Below, piece by piece: positions 1 to 7,909 of a stretch of DNA of 64,000 nt (the first letter of the stretch is position 1; each line of letters begins with the position of its first letter). The position numbers were made by a program, and so were the translations under genes. Where the stretch lies: NCBI RefSeq assembly GCF_003966715.1, contig NZ_AP018907.1, positions 2,592,001 through 2,656,000 on the forward strand, in the 5' to 3' direction. Source of the stretch: Blastochloris tepida. Its GTDB lineage: Bacteria; Pseudomonadota; Alphaproteobacteria; Rhizobiales; Xanthobacteraceae. The notes under the pieces were generated by a model that saw only the letters and a list, made by a program, of their open reading frames with translations, had not been told where the DNA came from and ran no database searches.

Positions 1-107
1 GTCGTCCCGGGCAAGGGCCGAAGGCCCGCGACCCGGGACCGTCCTCAGAAAGAGGTCCCCGCTCGGAAAACGATCCCGGGTCTCGCTGACGCTCGCCCGG
101 GATGACG
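1..107. repeat. Palindromic repeat, family P4 (GTCGTCCCGGG type)
   Basis: The ends are inverted: GTCGTCCCGGGC at the left and GCCCGGGATGAC at the right, with smaller CCCGGG palindromes between. The same sequence type recurs at 14754-15123 and 59632-59739. It lies downstream of the binding-protein gene. Nothing else is seen in the first 255 bases; a livF gene, if it follows, is outside the window. Confidence 0.6.
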
Positions 108-255
108 AATTCCGCAGTGCTTCGCTCCGCGCATGCGGCGGGGCGGGTGAGGGGCAAACCTTGGGGCTGGGCAACAGGAACAGGTTGCCCCTCACCCTGG
201 ACGCGCCGCGGCTCCACCCTGCAGGGATGGGCGATCGCCGCGGCGCGCTTCGGGA

Positions 256-1584
256 TCAGCTCCGTCCGTCGCAGGCTTCGGTCCGCTTCGGCCAGCCGGC
301 ATTCTTCTCGGCATAGTCCTTGGCGGCGGACTCGATCATCGGGCGCACCAGATCCTTCATCGGCTCGATATAGTCCGAGCCGCGCACGAACTTGCTGCCG
401 TCCCACTGGGCGATGAACACGCGGTTGTGGCCCGAATGGTCGTCGCACGAGATGTTCACCGGCGCGGCGAAGCCCGCGAAGCCCATCTCCTTCCAGCGCT
501 CCTCGGAGATGTTCATCGACTCGAGCCCGCGCCGCACGTCCTCGCCGGTGACCACCTTCTTGCCGGTGACCTGCTGGGCGGTGCGGATGGCCTCGGCGAT
601 CAGCGCCGAATTGTACACGCCGCGCGAATAGAGGTTCTCGCCGACCTTGGCGCGGTCGCCGACCGCGAGATTGCGGTCATAGACATATTTCAGGATGTCC
701 TGCACCGCCGGATAGTCGGCGCCGGCGCCGTGGAAGCTGAGCGTGCGGTAGCCCTTCGCCTCCGGCCCGCCGGCCCGCGCGTCGTCGTCGCCGCCGGCCC
801 ACCACACGCCGACCAGCTTGCTGATCGGGAAGTTGGTGCGCACCGCCTCCTTCACCGCGGTGGGGTTCATCGCGCCCCAGCCCTGATTGTAGATCCAGTC
901 GACGCGGTCGCGGCGGATGGCGAGCCAGGTCGAGGCCTGATCCTGCATCGACTGCGCCGGCACCGGATAGAGCTTGAGGTTGAAGCCGTAGCGCTTGGCC
1001 AGATCCTCCATCACCGGGATCGGCTCGCGGCCGAACGGCGCATCGAGATGGACGAGGCCGATGGTCTTGCCCTTCAGCTTGTCGACGCCGCCCTCCTGCT
1101 CGGCGACGAAGCGCACGAACACCGAAGCGCCGTCCCAATAGGTCAGCGGCGGGTTGAAGACCCAAGGGAACACCCGCCCGTCCGCCGCCGCCGACAGGCC
1201 GTAGGCCATCGTCAGCAGCGGGATCTTGTCGACCGAGGCGCGCGGGATGAGCTGCAGCGTCAGGCCGGTGGAATAGGGATTGTGGACGACCGGGTTCTTG
1301 CCCTTGGTCGACTCGTAGCATTCGACACCCTTCTTGGTGTCGTAGCCGGTCTCGCACTCCTCGATGATGAGCTTGACGCCGCCGATGCCGCCGTCGCGCT
1401 GGTTCAGCATCTCCAGATAGTCGCGCATGCCGTTGGCGATCGGCGTGCCGGAGCCGGCGAAATTGCCGGTGCGATAGGTGAGGAGCGGCACATAGATGCC
1501 CTCCTCCGCCTTGGCCGGCGGCGCGCCCGCGGCAAGCACGACGGCGAGCGCCGTGCCGAAGATCCAGCCTGTCGGTGTCCTCAT
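256..1584 (-). CDS. ABC transporter substrate-binding protein, branched-chain amino acid type
   Basis: Encodes a 442-residue periplasmic binding protein of the Leu/Ile/Val (Peripla_BP_6) type that delivers its ligand to the LivH/LivM permease. The first ~26 residues form a signal peptide (hydrophobic run ending AAGAPPAKA). The mature part opens with a typical 'YVPLLTYRTGNFAGSGTPIANG'-like stretch and contains GLVHLDAPFGREP and YNQGWGAMNPTAVKEA, regions expected in type I periplasmic folds. The frame is open far upstream, but the ATG at 1584 was chosen because it begins the signal peptide. It is the last gene seen of a leftward operon with an acyl-CoA ligase, so the ligand could be an acyl or aromatic acid rather than an amino acid; this is inference. 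Confidence 0.9.
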   Translation of the reverse strand: MRTPTGWIFGTALAVVLAAGAPPAKAEEGIYVPLLTYRTGNFAGSGTPIANGMRDYLEMLNQRDGGIGGVKLIIEECETGYDTKKGVECYESTKGKNPVVHNPYSTGLTLQLIPRASVDKIPLLTMAYGLSAAADGRVFPWVFNPPLTYWDGASVFVRFVAEQEGGVDKLKGKTIGLVHLDAPFGREPIPVMEDLAKRYGFNLKLYPVPAQSMQDQASTWLAIRRDRVDWIYNQGWGAMNPTAVKEAVRTNFPISKLVGVWWAGGDDDARAGGPEAKGYRTLSFHGAGADYPAVQDILKYVYDRNLAVGDRAKVGENLYSRGVYNSALIAEAIRTAQQVTGKKVVTGEDVRRGLESMNISEERWKEMGFAGFAAPVNISCDDHSGHNRVFIAQWDGSKFVRGSDYIEPMKDLVRPMIESAAKDYAEKNAGWPKRTEACDGRS

Positions 1585-1643
1585 GTGGTTCTCCCAGGTT
1601 TCGGCGTCGTCGTTCGCGTTGCCGATTATGCTTGTTTGCGGTC

Positions 1644-2720
1644 TCAGTAGGGAAAGGGCCAGACCCGAAGCTTCTGCTTGGCGATCTGCCACAGCCGGGC
1701 GAGGCCGTGCGGCTCGACGATCAGGAAGGCGATGATCAGCGCGCCGATGGCGAAGTGGGTCAGATGCTCGACGCTGGCGCTGCCGATATGGATGCCGATC
1801 AGCGGCAGGCCGAATTTCAGCAGCGTCGGGAAGCTGGAGATGAAGGCGGCGCCGAAGAACGAGCCGATGAGGCTGCCCAGCCCGCCGATGATCACCATGA
1901 ACAGGATGTTGAACGACTGGTTGATGTTGAAGGCGTCCGCCGCCTCGCCGCCGCCGTACCACAGGAACATCATCACCGCGCCGGCGACGCCGCAATAGAA
2001 GGACGACACCGCAAAGGCGAGCAGCTTGGTGTTCAGGAGGCGGATCCCGATCAACTCGGCGGCGATGTCCATGTCGCGCACCGCCATCCATTGCCGGCCG
2101 ATGCGGCCGTGCACGAGATTGGAGGCGACCCAGGTCATCCCCACCACGATGGCGAGGATGAGATAGTAGCGCACCTCCGGCGTGGCATTGGCGCCGGTGA
2201 CGTCGATGCCCATCAGCGTGCGCACCGGCACCTCGATCGCGCCCGAGGCGTTGTTGTTGTAGAGCCACGGAATGCGCACGAAGCACCACTGCAGGAAGAA
2301 CTGCGCCGCCAGCGTCGCCACCGCCAGATAGAAGCCCTTGATGCGCAGACTCGGCAGGCCGAAGATCACGCCGATGGCGGCCGAAAAGAAGCCGGCCGAC
2401 AGGATGTGGACGACGATCGGCACGTTGGGGAAGATGGTGGTGAGCTTGTAGCAGGCATAGGCCCCCACCCCCATGAAGGCGCCGGTGCCGAGCGAGATCA
2501 GCCCGGTATAGCCGGTGAGGATGTTGAGCCCGATCGCCGCCAGCGAGAACACCAGGAACGGGATCATCACCGAGCCGACGAAGAAGTCGCTGGCGACGAG
2601 CGGCAGCGTGAACGCTACGAACAGGATCACGGCGACGCCGATCCGATCCTGCAGGATCGGGAAGATCGCCTGATCGGCGTAGTAGCTGGTCTTGAACTGA
2701 CCGGCCTCACGATAGAACAC
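1644..2720 (-). CDS. livM: Branched-chain amino acid type ABC permease LivM
   Basis: A 358-residue integral membrane permease, normal length for LivM. It has about nine hydrophobic segments and the family hallmark near residues 85-105 (GLNILTGYTGLISLGTGAFM), followed by GIRLLNTKLLAFAVSSFYCGVAGA, the cytoplasmic coupling region that contacts the ATPase. With LivH it forms the membrane channel of the importer. It is separated from livH by about 200 bp that hold a P2 palindrome, but gene order and direction still suggest one operon. Confidence 0.92.
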   Translation of the reverse strand: MFYREAGQFKTSYYADQAIFPILQDRIGVAVILFVAFTLPLVASDFFVGSVMIPFLVFSLAAIGLNILTGYTGLISLGTGAFMGVGAYACYKLTTIFPNVPIVVHILSAGFFSAAIGVIFGLPSLRIKGFYLAVATLAAQFFLQWCFVRIPWLYNNNASGAIEVPVRTLMGIDVTGANATPEVRYYLILAIVVGMTWVASNLVHGRIGRQWMAVRDMDIAAELIGIRLLNTKLLAFAVSSFYCGVAGAVMMFLWYGGGEAADAFNINQSFNILFMVIIGGLGSLIGSFFGAAFISSFPTLLKFGLPLIGIHIGSASVEHLTHFAIGALIIAFLIVEPHGLARLWQIAKQKLRVWPFPY

Positions 2721-2883
2721 GCCTGCCTCCCGTCAGAGCCTTGCCGAACCGGTCGACCGGACGGTGGCTCCCCTGTTGTTGTGTCGCGCCTGCCGAAATC
2801 GCGCCCCGCACTCGCGGAAATCGTTCCGGAGCGCGATCCGATCCGACGGCATCAGATCGCTTGCTTCACGTCGTCTTCGCTTC

Positions 2884-2928
2884 GCATTTTCTGACGCAAA
2901 ACCGGTTCCCACCTTTGCTGAAAATGCT
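2884..2928. repeat. Palindromic repeat, family P2 (GCATTTTC...GAAAATGC)
   Basis: Arms GCATTTTC and GAAAATGC flank a core with ACCGGTTCCCAC. It lies between livM and livH. Read on the minus strand, the livH stop codon TAG runs directly into the element (TAGAGCATTTTC), the same junction as at the end of hss (19262). Confidence 0.7.
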
Positions 2929-4017
2929 CTAGATCCGCTCGATGATCTTCTCGCCGAACAGGCCCTGCGGCCGGAACAGCAGGAAGGTCAGCGCGATCAT
3001 GTAGGCGAGCCACGCCTCGATGCCCTTGCCGAGCAGCGGCCCCCAGTAGAACTCGCCCACCTTCTCGCCGATGCCGATGATCAGCCCGCCGACGATGGCG
3101 CCGGGCACCGAGGTGAAGCCGCCGAGGATCAGGACCGGCAGCGCCTTGAGCGCGATGATCTGCAGCGCGAACGACACGTCCGAGCGCGCGCCCCACATGA
3201 TGCCGGTGATCAGCGCCACGACGCCCGCCGTGAACCACACGATCACCCAGATCTGCTCCAGCGAGATGCCGACCGACAGCGCCGCCTTGTGGCTGTCGGC
3301 GACCGCGCGCAGCGCCCGGCCGATGCGGGTGTACTGGAAGAACAGCGACAGCGCCGCGATCATCACGAAGGCGATCACCGCCGCGGCGATGTCGAGCTTC
3401 TGCAGGCTGACGAAGCCGCCGAACACGTTGAGGTCGATCGATCCGCGCGGCAGGAACAGCTCCTCGGTGATCATCACCTTGGGATTGCCGCCGAAGATGA
3501 ATTCGCCGAGCCCGATCAGCGCATAGGTGAGGCCGATCGTCGCCATGAACAGGATGATGTCGGGCTGGTTGACCAGAGGCCGCAGCACCACCCGCTCCAC
3601 CGCCACCGCCAGCACCAGCATCACGCCGAGCGTGAGCAGCAGCGCCAGCCAAGCGTTGATGCCGAACTCGTGGAGCCCGACCAGCGTCAGCGCCGCGAAC
3701 ACCACCATGATGCCCTGGGCGAAGTTGAACACGCCCGACGCCTTGAAGATCAGCACGAAGCCCAGCGCGATCAGCGCATAGAGCATGCCGGCGACGAAGC
3801 CGTCCCACAGCGTCTGGATCAGCAGATCCGGCATGTCGGCCATCTGGACGAAGGGATCGACCAGCACGGCATAGAGCACGTCGCCGCGGGTCAGCGCCCC
3901 GGCCTGCACGGCAAGCGCGGTGACGACAGCGACCAGCGCAAAGCCGATCAGCACCCACGCGCCGGCGCCGAGCTTGAGGTTGAACACGCCGCCCTGCGCG
4001 GAATCGAGGCTCGTCAT
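2929..4017 (-). CDS. livH: Branched-chain amino acid type ABC permease LivH
   Basis: A 362-residue membrane permease, the partner of LivM. Family marks are GFVAGMLYALIALGFVLIFK followed by ASGVFNFAQGIMVVFAA, and the coupling loop with GRALRAVADSHKAALSVGI. About nine membrane segments are visible; the first ~65 residues form a longer N-terminal lead (one extra hydrophobic segment) than in many LivH proteins. It starts 13 bases after livG, consistent with co-transcription. Confidence 0.92.
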   Translation of the reverse strand: MTSLDSAQGGVFNLKLGAGAWVLIGFALVAVVTALAVQAGALTRGDVLYAVLVDPFVQMADMPDLLIQTLWDGFVAGMLYALIALGFVLIFKASGVFNFAQGIMVVFAALTLVGLHEFGINAWLALLLTLGVMLVLAVAVERVVLRPLVNQPDIILFMATIGLTYALIGLGEFIFGGNPKVMITEELFLPRGSIDLNVFGGFVSLQKLDIAAAVIAFVMIAALSLFFQYTRIGRALRAVADSHKAALSVGISLEQIWVIVWFTAGVVALITGIMWGARSDVSFALQIIALKALPVLILGGFTSVPGAIVGGLIIGIGEKVGEFYWGPLLGKGIEAWLAYMIALTFLLFRPQGLFGEKIIERI

Positions 4018-4030
4018 CTCATCGACTCCA

Positions 4031-4831
4031 TCAATGCGCCACGCCGAGATAGGCGTCGATCACCGCCTGATCGGTCTTCACCTCGGCCGGCGTGCCGTCG
4101 GCGATCTTGCGGCCGTATTCGAGCACGACCACCCGGTCGGACAGATCCATCACCACGCCGATATCGTGCTCGATCAGAGCGATGGTGGTGCCGAACTGGT
4201 TGTTGACGTCGAGGATGAAGCGGCTCATGTCCTCCTTCTCCTCCAGATTCATGCCGGCCATCGGCTCGTCGAGCAGCAGAAGCTCCGGCTCCATCGCCAA
4301 GGCGCGGCCAAGCTCGACGCGCTTCTGCAGGCCGTAGGGCAGCTTGCCGACGGGCGTCTTTCGGATGTGCTGGATCTGCAGGAAGTCGATGATCTCCTCG
4401 ACCGCCTTGCGGTGCTCGACCTCCTCGTTCATCGCCGGGCCATGGCGCAGCAACTGCCAGAAGAAGCCGCGCCGCATCTTCAGCGCCCGCCCGGTCATGA
4501 TGTTGTCGAGCGTGGTCATGCCCTTGAACAGCGCCACGTTCTGGAAGGTGCGGGCGATGCCGCCGCGGGCCGCCTCGTAGGGCCGCATCTTCGGCCGCGT
4601 CACGCCCTTGAAGGTGATGCGGCCCTCGGTCGGGTGATAGAAGCCGTTGATGCAGTTGAGCATCGACGTCTTGCCCGCGCCATTGGGGCCGATGATCGCG
4701 CGGATCTCGCCCTTGCGGATGTCGAAGCTCACATCGGTCAGCGCGCGCACGCCGCCGAAGCGGAGCGACACCCGCTCGACCGCCAGCAGCGTGTCGCCGG
4801 CGACGATCTGATCGGTCGACGGCGCCCTCAT
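4031..4831 (-). CDS. livG: Branched-chain amino acid type ABC ATP-binding protein LivG
   Basis: A 266-residue ATPase that powers the LivH/LivM importer. The Walker A motif is GPNGAGKTS (about residue 51), the family-typical C-terminal part has LPYGLQKRVELGRALA (signature motif variant), Walker B ELLLLDEPMAGM, and the switch histidine is in IEHDIG. The ATG at 4831 overlaps the stop codon of the upstream ligase gene (ATGA), indicating translational coupling; an upstream in-frame extension of 45 residues is possible but lies inside the ligase gene and lacks family similarity. Confidence 0.93.
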   Translation of the reverse strand: MRAPSTDQIVAGDTLLAVERVSLRFGGVRALTDVSFDIRKGEIRAIIGPNGAGKTSMLNCINGFYHPTEGRITFKGVTRPKMRPYEAARGGIARTFQNVALFKGMTTLDNIMTGRALKMRRGFFWQLLRHGPAMNEEVEHRKAVEEIIDFLQIQHIRKTPVGKLPYGLQKRVELGRALAMEPELLLLDEPMAGMNLEEKEDMSRFILDVNNQFGTTIALIEHDIGVVMDLSDRVVVLEYGRKIADGTPAEVKTDQAVIDAYLGVAH

Positions 4832-6819
4832 GCCGCGTGCTCCATCATGCGCGCCGCCGCGGCCTCGGCCTTCGGCGGATAGGTCTTCGAGTCGCGGATG
4901 GCGACGCGCGCCGAGATCGAGCCCTTGCGGCCGTCCTCGAACGTCACCTCGGTGGTGATGTCGCACAATTCGGCGCCGGAATAGAGCGCCTCGACCAGCG
5001 GCGCATAGCGCTCGGCGATGAAGCCGCGGCGGACCTTCTGGGTGCGGGTCAGTTCGCCGTCGTCGGCGTCGAGCTCCTTGTGCAGCACCAGGAAGCGCTT
5101 GATCTGGCCGCCCGCCATCATCGGCTCTTCGCTGAGCGAGCGGTTCACCTCGTCGACGTGCTCGGCGATCATGTCATAGACCAGCCGGTGGCCGGCGAGC
5201 TCCTGATAGGAGGCGTAGACGATTGCGTTGCGCTCGGCCCAGCTTCCCACCGCCACGAGATCGATATTGAGCATCACGGTGACGAAGTCGCGGTCCTGGC
5301 CGATCGCCACCGCTTCCTTGATGGTGGGATAGAATTTCAGCTTGTTCTCGATGTATTTCGGCGCGAACAGCGCGCCCGAGGCGAGCTTGCCGACATCCTT
5401 GGCGCGGTCGATGATGCGCAGATGGCCGGTGGCCTCGATGAAGCCAGCGTCGCCCGAATGCACCCAGCCGTCCGCGGTCTTGGTCTCGGCGGTCTTGTCG
5501 GGTTCCTTGTAGTAGCCGAGGAACACGCCGGGCGAGCGGTAGAGTACCTCCCCCGACTCGGCGATCATGATCTCGACCTCGGGCGAGGGACGGCCCACCG
5601 TCTCGGCGCGGATCTCGCCGTCGGGCTGGGCGGTGACGTAGACCGAGGCTTCGGTCTGGCCGTAGAGCTGCTTCAGATTGATGCCGAGCGAGCGGTAGAA
5701 GCGGAAGATCTCCGGGCCGATCGCCTCGCCCGCGGTGTAGCCGACCTTGAGCCGCGTCATGCCGAGCCGGTTCTTGAGCGGGCCGTAGACCAGGAATTCG
5801 CCGAGCCAATAGATCATGCGGGCCGACAGCGGCACGCTCTCGCCGTTCAGCATCTTCTCGCCCCAGCGCCGGGCGTGGGCGATGAAGGCGTTGAACATCT
5901 TGCGCTTGAGGACGCCGGCATCCTCCATGCGCACCATGATCATGGTGAGCAGCGTCTCGAACACGCGCGGCGGCGCGAAGAAGAAGGTCGGCGCGATCTC
6001 GCGGCGGTCGTCGGTGACGGTGGCTTCCGACTCCGGACAATTGACGCAGAAGCCGGCGGTGAACGACTGCGCATAAGAAAAAATGTGGTCGCCGACCCAG
6101 GCCAGCGGCAGATAGGCGATCACGTCCTCGGTCTCGTCGAGCCGGTCGAACGCATTGCCGTTGCGGGCCGAGCGGATGACATTGTCGAACGACAGCATCA
6201 CGCCCTTTGGCCGGCCGGTGGTGCCGGAGGTGTAGAGGATCACCGCGAGGTCGCGGCCGGTGCCGCGGCCGATCGCCTGCTCCCACGCCTCGCCGATGTC
6301 GGGCGCGCCGGCCAGCACGGCACGGCCTTGCGCCTGCACGTCCTCGAAGGATTTGAGCCGCGCCGGATCGTAGTCGCGCAAGCCGCGCGGCTCGTCATAG
6401 ATGGTGAGCGTGAGATTGGGCAGCCGGTCGGCGATGGAGAGCAGCTTGTCGACCTGCTCCTGGTCCTGCGCCATGGCGAAGCGCGCCTCGGCGTGCTCCA
6501 GCACATAGGCCATCTCGTCGGCCACCGAGTCGGCATAGACCGGCACCGGCACCGCGCCCAAGGCCTGGGCCGCGCACATCGCCCAATAGAGCCGCGGCCG
6601 GTTGCGGCCGACGATGGCGATCTTCTCGTGTTGGCGCAAACCGAGCGCCTGAAGCCCGAGCGAGAACGCCCGGACTTCATCGAGTGCTTCGGCCCAGCTC
6701 CAGGTCTGCCAGATCCCGAGATCCTTCAGACGCATCGCCGGGCGGCCGCCGCGCGAAGCGGCGTTCTGCAGCAACAGCTTGGGAAAAGTGTCGGCAAAGC
6801 CGTTCGCAGCGGCGGCCAC
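4828..6819 (-). CDS. AMP-dependent long-chain acyl-CoA synthetase/ligase
   Basis: A 663-residue ANL-superfamily enzyme that activates a carboxylic acid to its CoA thioester through an acyl-adenylate. The phosphate-binding loop is ILYTSGTTGRPKG, the A5-like region is KQLYGQTEASVYVT, and the C-terminal hinge is HSGDAGFIEATGHLRIIDRAKD-like. The length and the lid region match the long-chain (FAA1/FadD15-like) group. Start chosen at GTG 6819 because a good ribosome site (GGGAGG) lies 11 bases upstream and the usual N-terminus (ADTFPKLLLQNA) follows; the longer open frame upstream has low-complexity Arg-rich sequence. It heads the liv operon, linking transport to CoA activation. Confidence 0.9.
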   Translation of the reverse strand: MAAAANGFADTFPKLLLQNAASRGGRPAMRLKDLGIWQTWSWAEALDEVRAFSLGLQALGLRQHEKIAIVGRNRPRLYWAMCAAQALGAVPVPVYADSVADEMAYVLEHAEARFAMAQDQEQVDKLLSIADRLPNLTLTIYDEPRGLRDYDPARLKSFEDVQAQGRAVLAGAPDIGEAWEQAIGRGTGRDLAVILYTSGTTGRPKGVMLSFDNVIRSARNGNAFDRLDETEDVIAYLPLAWVGDHIFSYAQSFTAGFCVNCPESEATVTDDRREIAPTFFFAPPRVFETLLTMIMVRMEDAGVLKRKMFNAFIAHARRWGEKMLNGESVPLSARMIYWLGEFLVYGPLKNRLGMTRLKVGYTAGEAIGPEIFRFYRSLGINLKQLYGQTEASVYVTAQPDGEIRAETVGRPSPEVEIMIAESGEVLYRSPGVFLGYYKEPDKTAETKTADGWVHSGDAGFIEATGHLRIIDRAKDVGKLASGALFAPKYIENKLKFYPTIKEAVAIGQDRDFVTVMLNIDLVAVGSWAERNAIVYASYQELAGHRLVYDMIAEHVDEVNRSLSEEPMMAGGQIKRFLVLHKELDADDGELTRTQKVRRGFIAERYAPLVEALYSGAELCDITTEVTFEDGRKGSISARVAIRDSKTYPPKAEAAAARMMEHAA

Positions 6820-7146
6820 GATGCGTCGTCCTCCCGTAAAGGCCGGCTTGCGCCGGCCATCGTTTCCTCTCGGCTCTCTTGCGGAGCCTTGGCCCTTTGC
6901 TGGACCGTTGGCCCTCTGGTGGGGCCTTTTGATTTGCCGTCCGGATCTTACGCCCGGTGTGGCGCTGGATCTGCATGAGGTGCATGCTCGTGAAGCGGAT
7001 GCTTGAGCATTGCCTTCAGGCAATTCCGTAGGTCTAGATTAGCGGATCGGTGGTGTGGCACAAGAGCCGTTGCGTTGGCAACCATCGTCCATTGGTCTGA
7101 TGACACAGCGATTTTCGCTGCACCGCACACAAGCGTCACGGAGTTC

Positions 7147-7680
7147 ATGATGACTCTCGAAGCCGGCCGCTCCTCGCTGCTGCTGATCGATTTCCAGGAA
7201 AAGCTGATGCCCGCGATCGACGCGGCCGAGGCCAGCGTGCGCGAGGCGCTGCGCCTTGCGCAGAGCGCGCGCCTGCTCGACGTGCCGGTGCTGGCGACCG
7301 AGCAGACGCCGGACCGGCTGGGGCCGACCATTCCGGCGCTGTCGGAATTCGCAGCCGACACGCTGGCCAAGAGCACGTTCGATGCCTGCCGCGGCTGCGA
7401 CATCGAGGGCGCGCTCGGCGCCCGCCAGCAGGTGGTGATCACCGGCTGGGAATCGCACGTGTGTGTGCTGCAGACGGCGTTCGGGCTCATGGCCGCCGGC
7501 CGGCGCGTCCATGTGGTGGCGGACGCGGTGTCCTCGCGCACGCCGGCCAACAAGGCCGCGGCGCTGGCGCGCCTGTCGGCGGCCGGCGCGGTCATCGTCA
7601 CCGCCGAGATGGTGATCTTCGAATGGCTGACCGACGCCAAGAACCCGCGCTTCCGCGACGTGCTCAAGCTGGTGAAGTGA
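7147..7680 (+). CDS. Isochorismatase-family cysteine hydrolase
   Basis: A 177-residue cysteine hydrolase of the nicotinamidase/isochorismatase fold. The catalytic Asp is in LLLIDFQ (about residue 16), the cis-peptide region and nucleophile are in ITGWESHVCVLQT (Cys near residue 106). The pattern is closest to the YcaC-like/ isochorismatase-related hydrolases of unknown substrate. The frame is open from 7003, but two adjacent ATG codons at 7147 and 7150 mark the start of family similarity. It is divergent from the ligase-liv operon. Confidence 0.88.
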   Translation: MMTLEAGRSSLLLIDFQEKLMPAIDAAEASVREALRLAQSARLLDVPVLATEQTPDRLGPTIPALSEFAADTLAKSTFDACRGCDIEGALGARQQVVITGWESHVCVLQTAFGLMAAGRRVHVVADAVSSRTPANKAAALARLSAAGAVIVTAEMVIFEWLTDAKNPRFRDVLKLVK

Positions 7681-7759
7681 GGGGGCGGTTCGCCGCAGGC
7701 TTGATGGATTTGCCGGCGCAGGCACCGACGACCTGCACGAAAGGCAGCAAAATGAAGCT

Positions 7760-7887
7760 CGTCATGCCCGCGCTTGTCGCGGGCATCCACGTCTTAAATC
7801 TGTTTCAGAAAAAGACGGTTTCCGGACTGATCGGCCGGAAACCGTATAAGACGTGGATGGCCGGGCCGAAGCCCGGCCATGACGACG
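7760..7887. repeat. Composite palindrome: P1 hairpin nested inside P3 inverted repeat
   Basis: The outer arms are the P3 sequence, GTCATGCCCGCGCTTG...CATCCACGTCTT at the left and its inverse AAGACGTGGATGGCC...GGCCATGAC at the right. The centre holds a perfect 11-bp P1 hairpin (ACGGTTTCCGG / CCGGAAACCGT, 7815-7845). It fills the convergent gap between the hydrolase and malate synthase genes. Confidence 0.75.
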
Positions 7888-7909
7888 AGAATGCAATCGG
7901 TCGTTTGCC

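Noticed and set aside
1..255. Start of a livF gene at the left edge
   Set aside because: The edge holds only palindromic P4 repeat sequence and no ATP-binding protein motifs.
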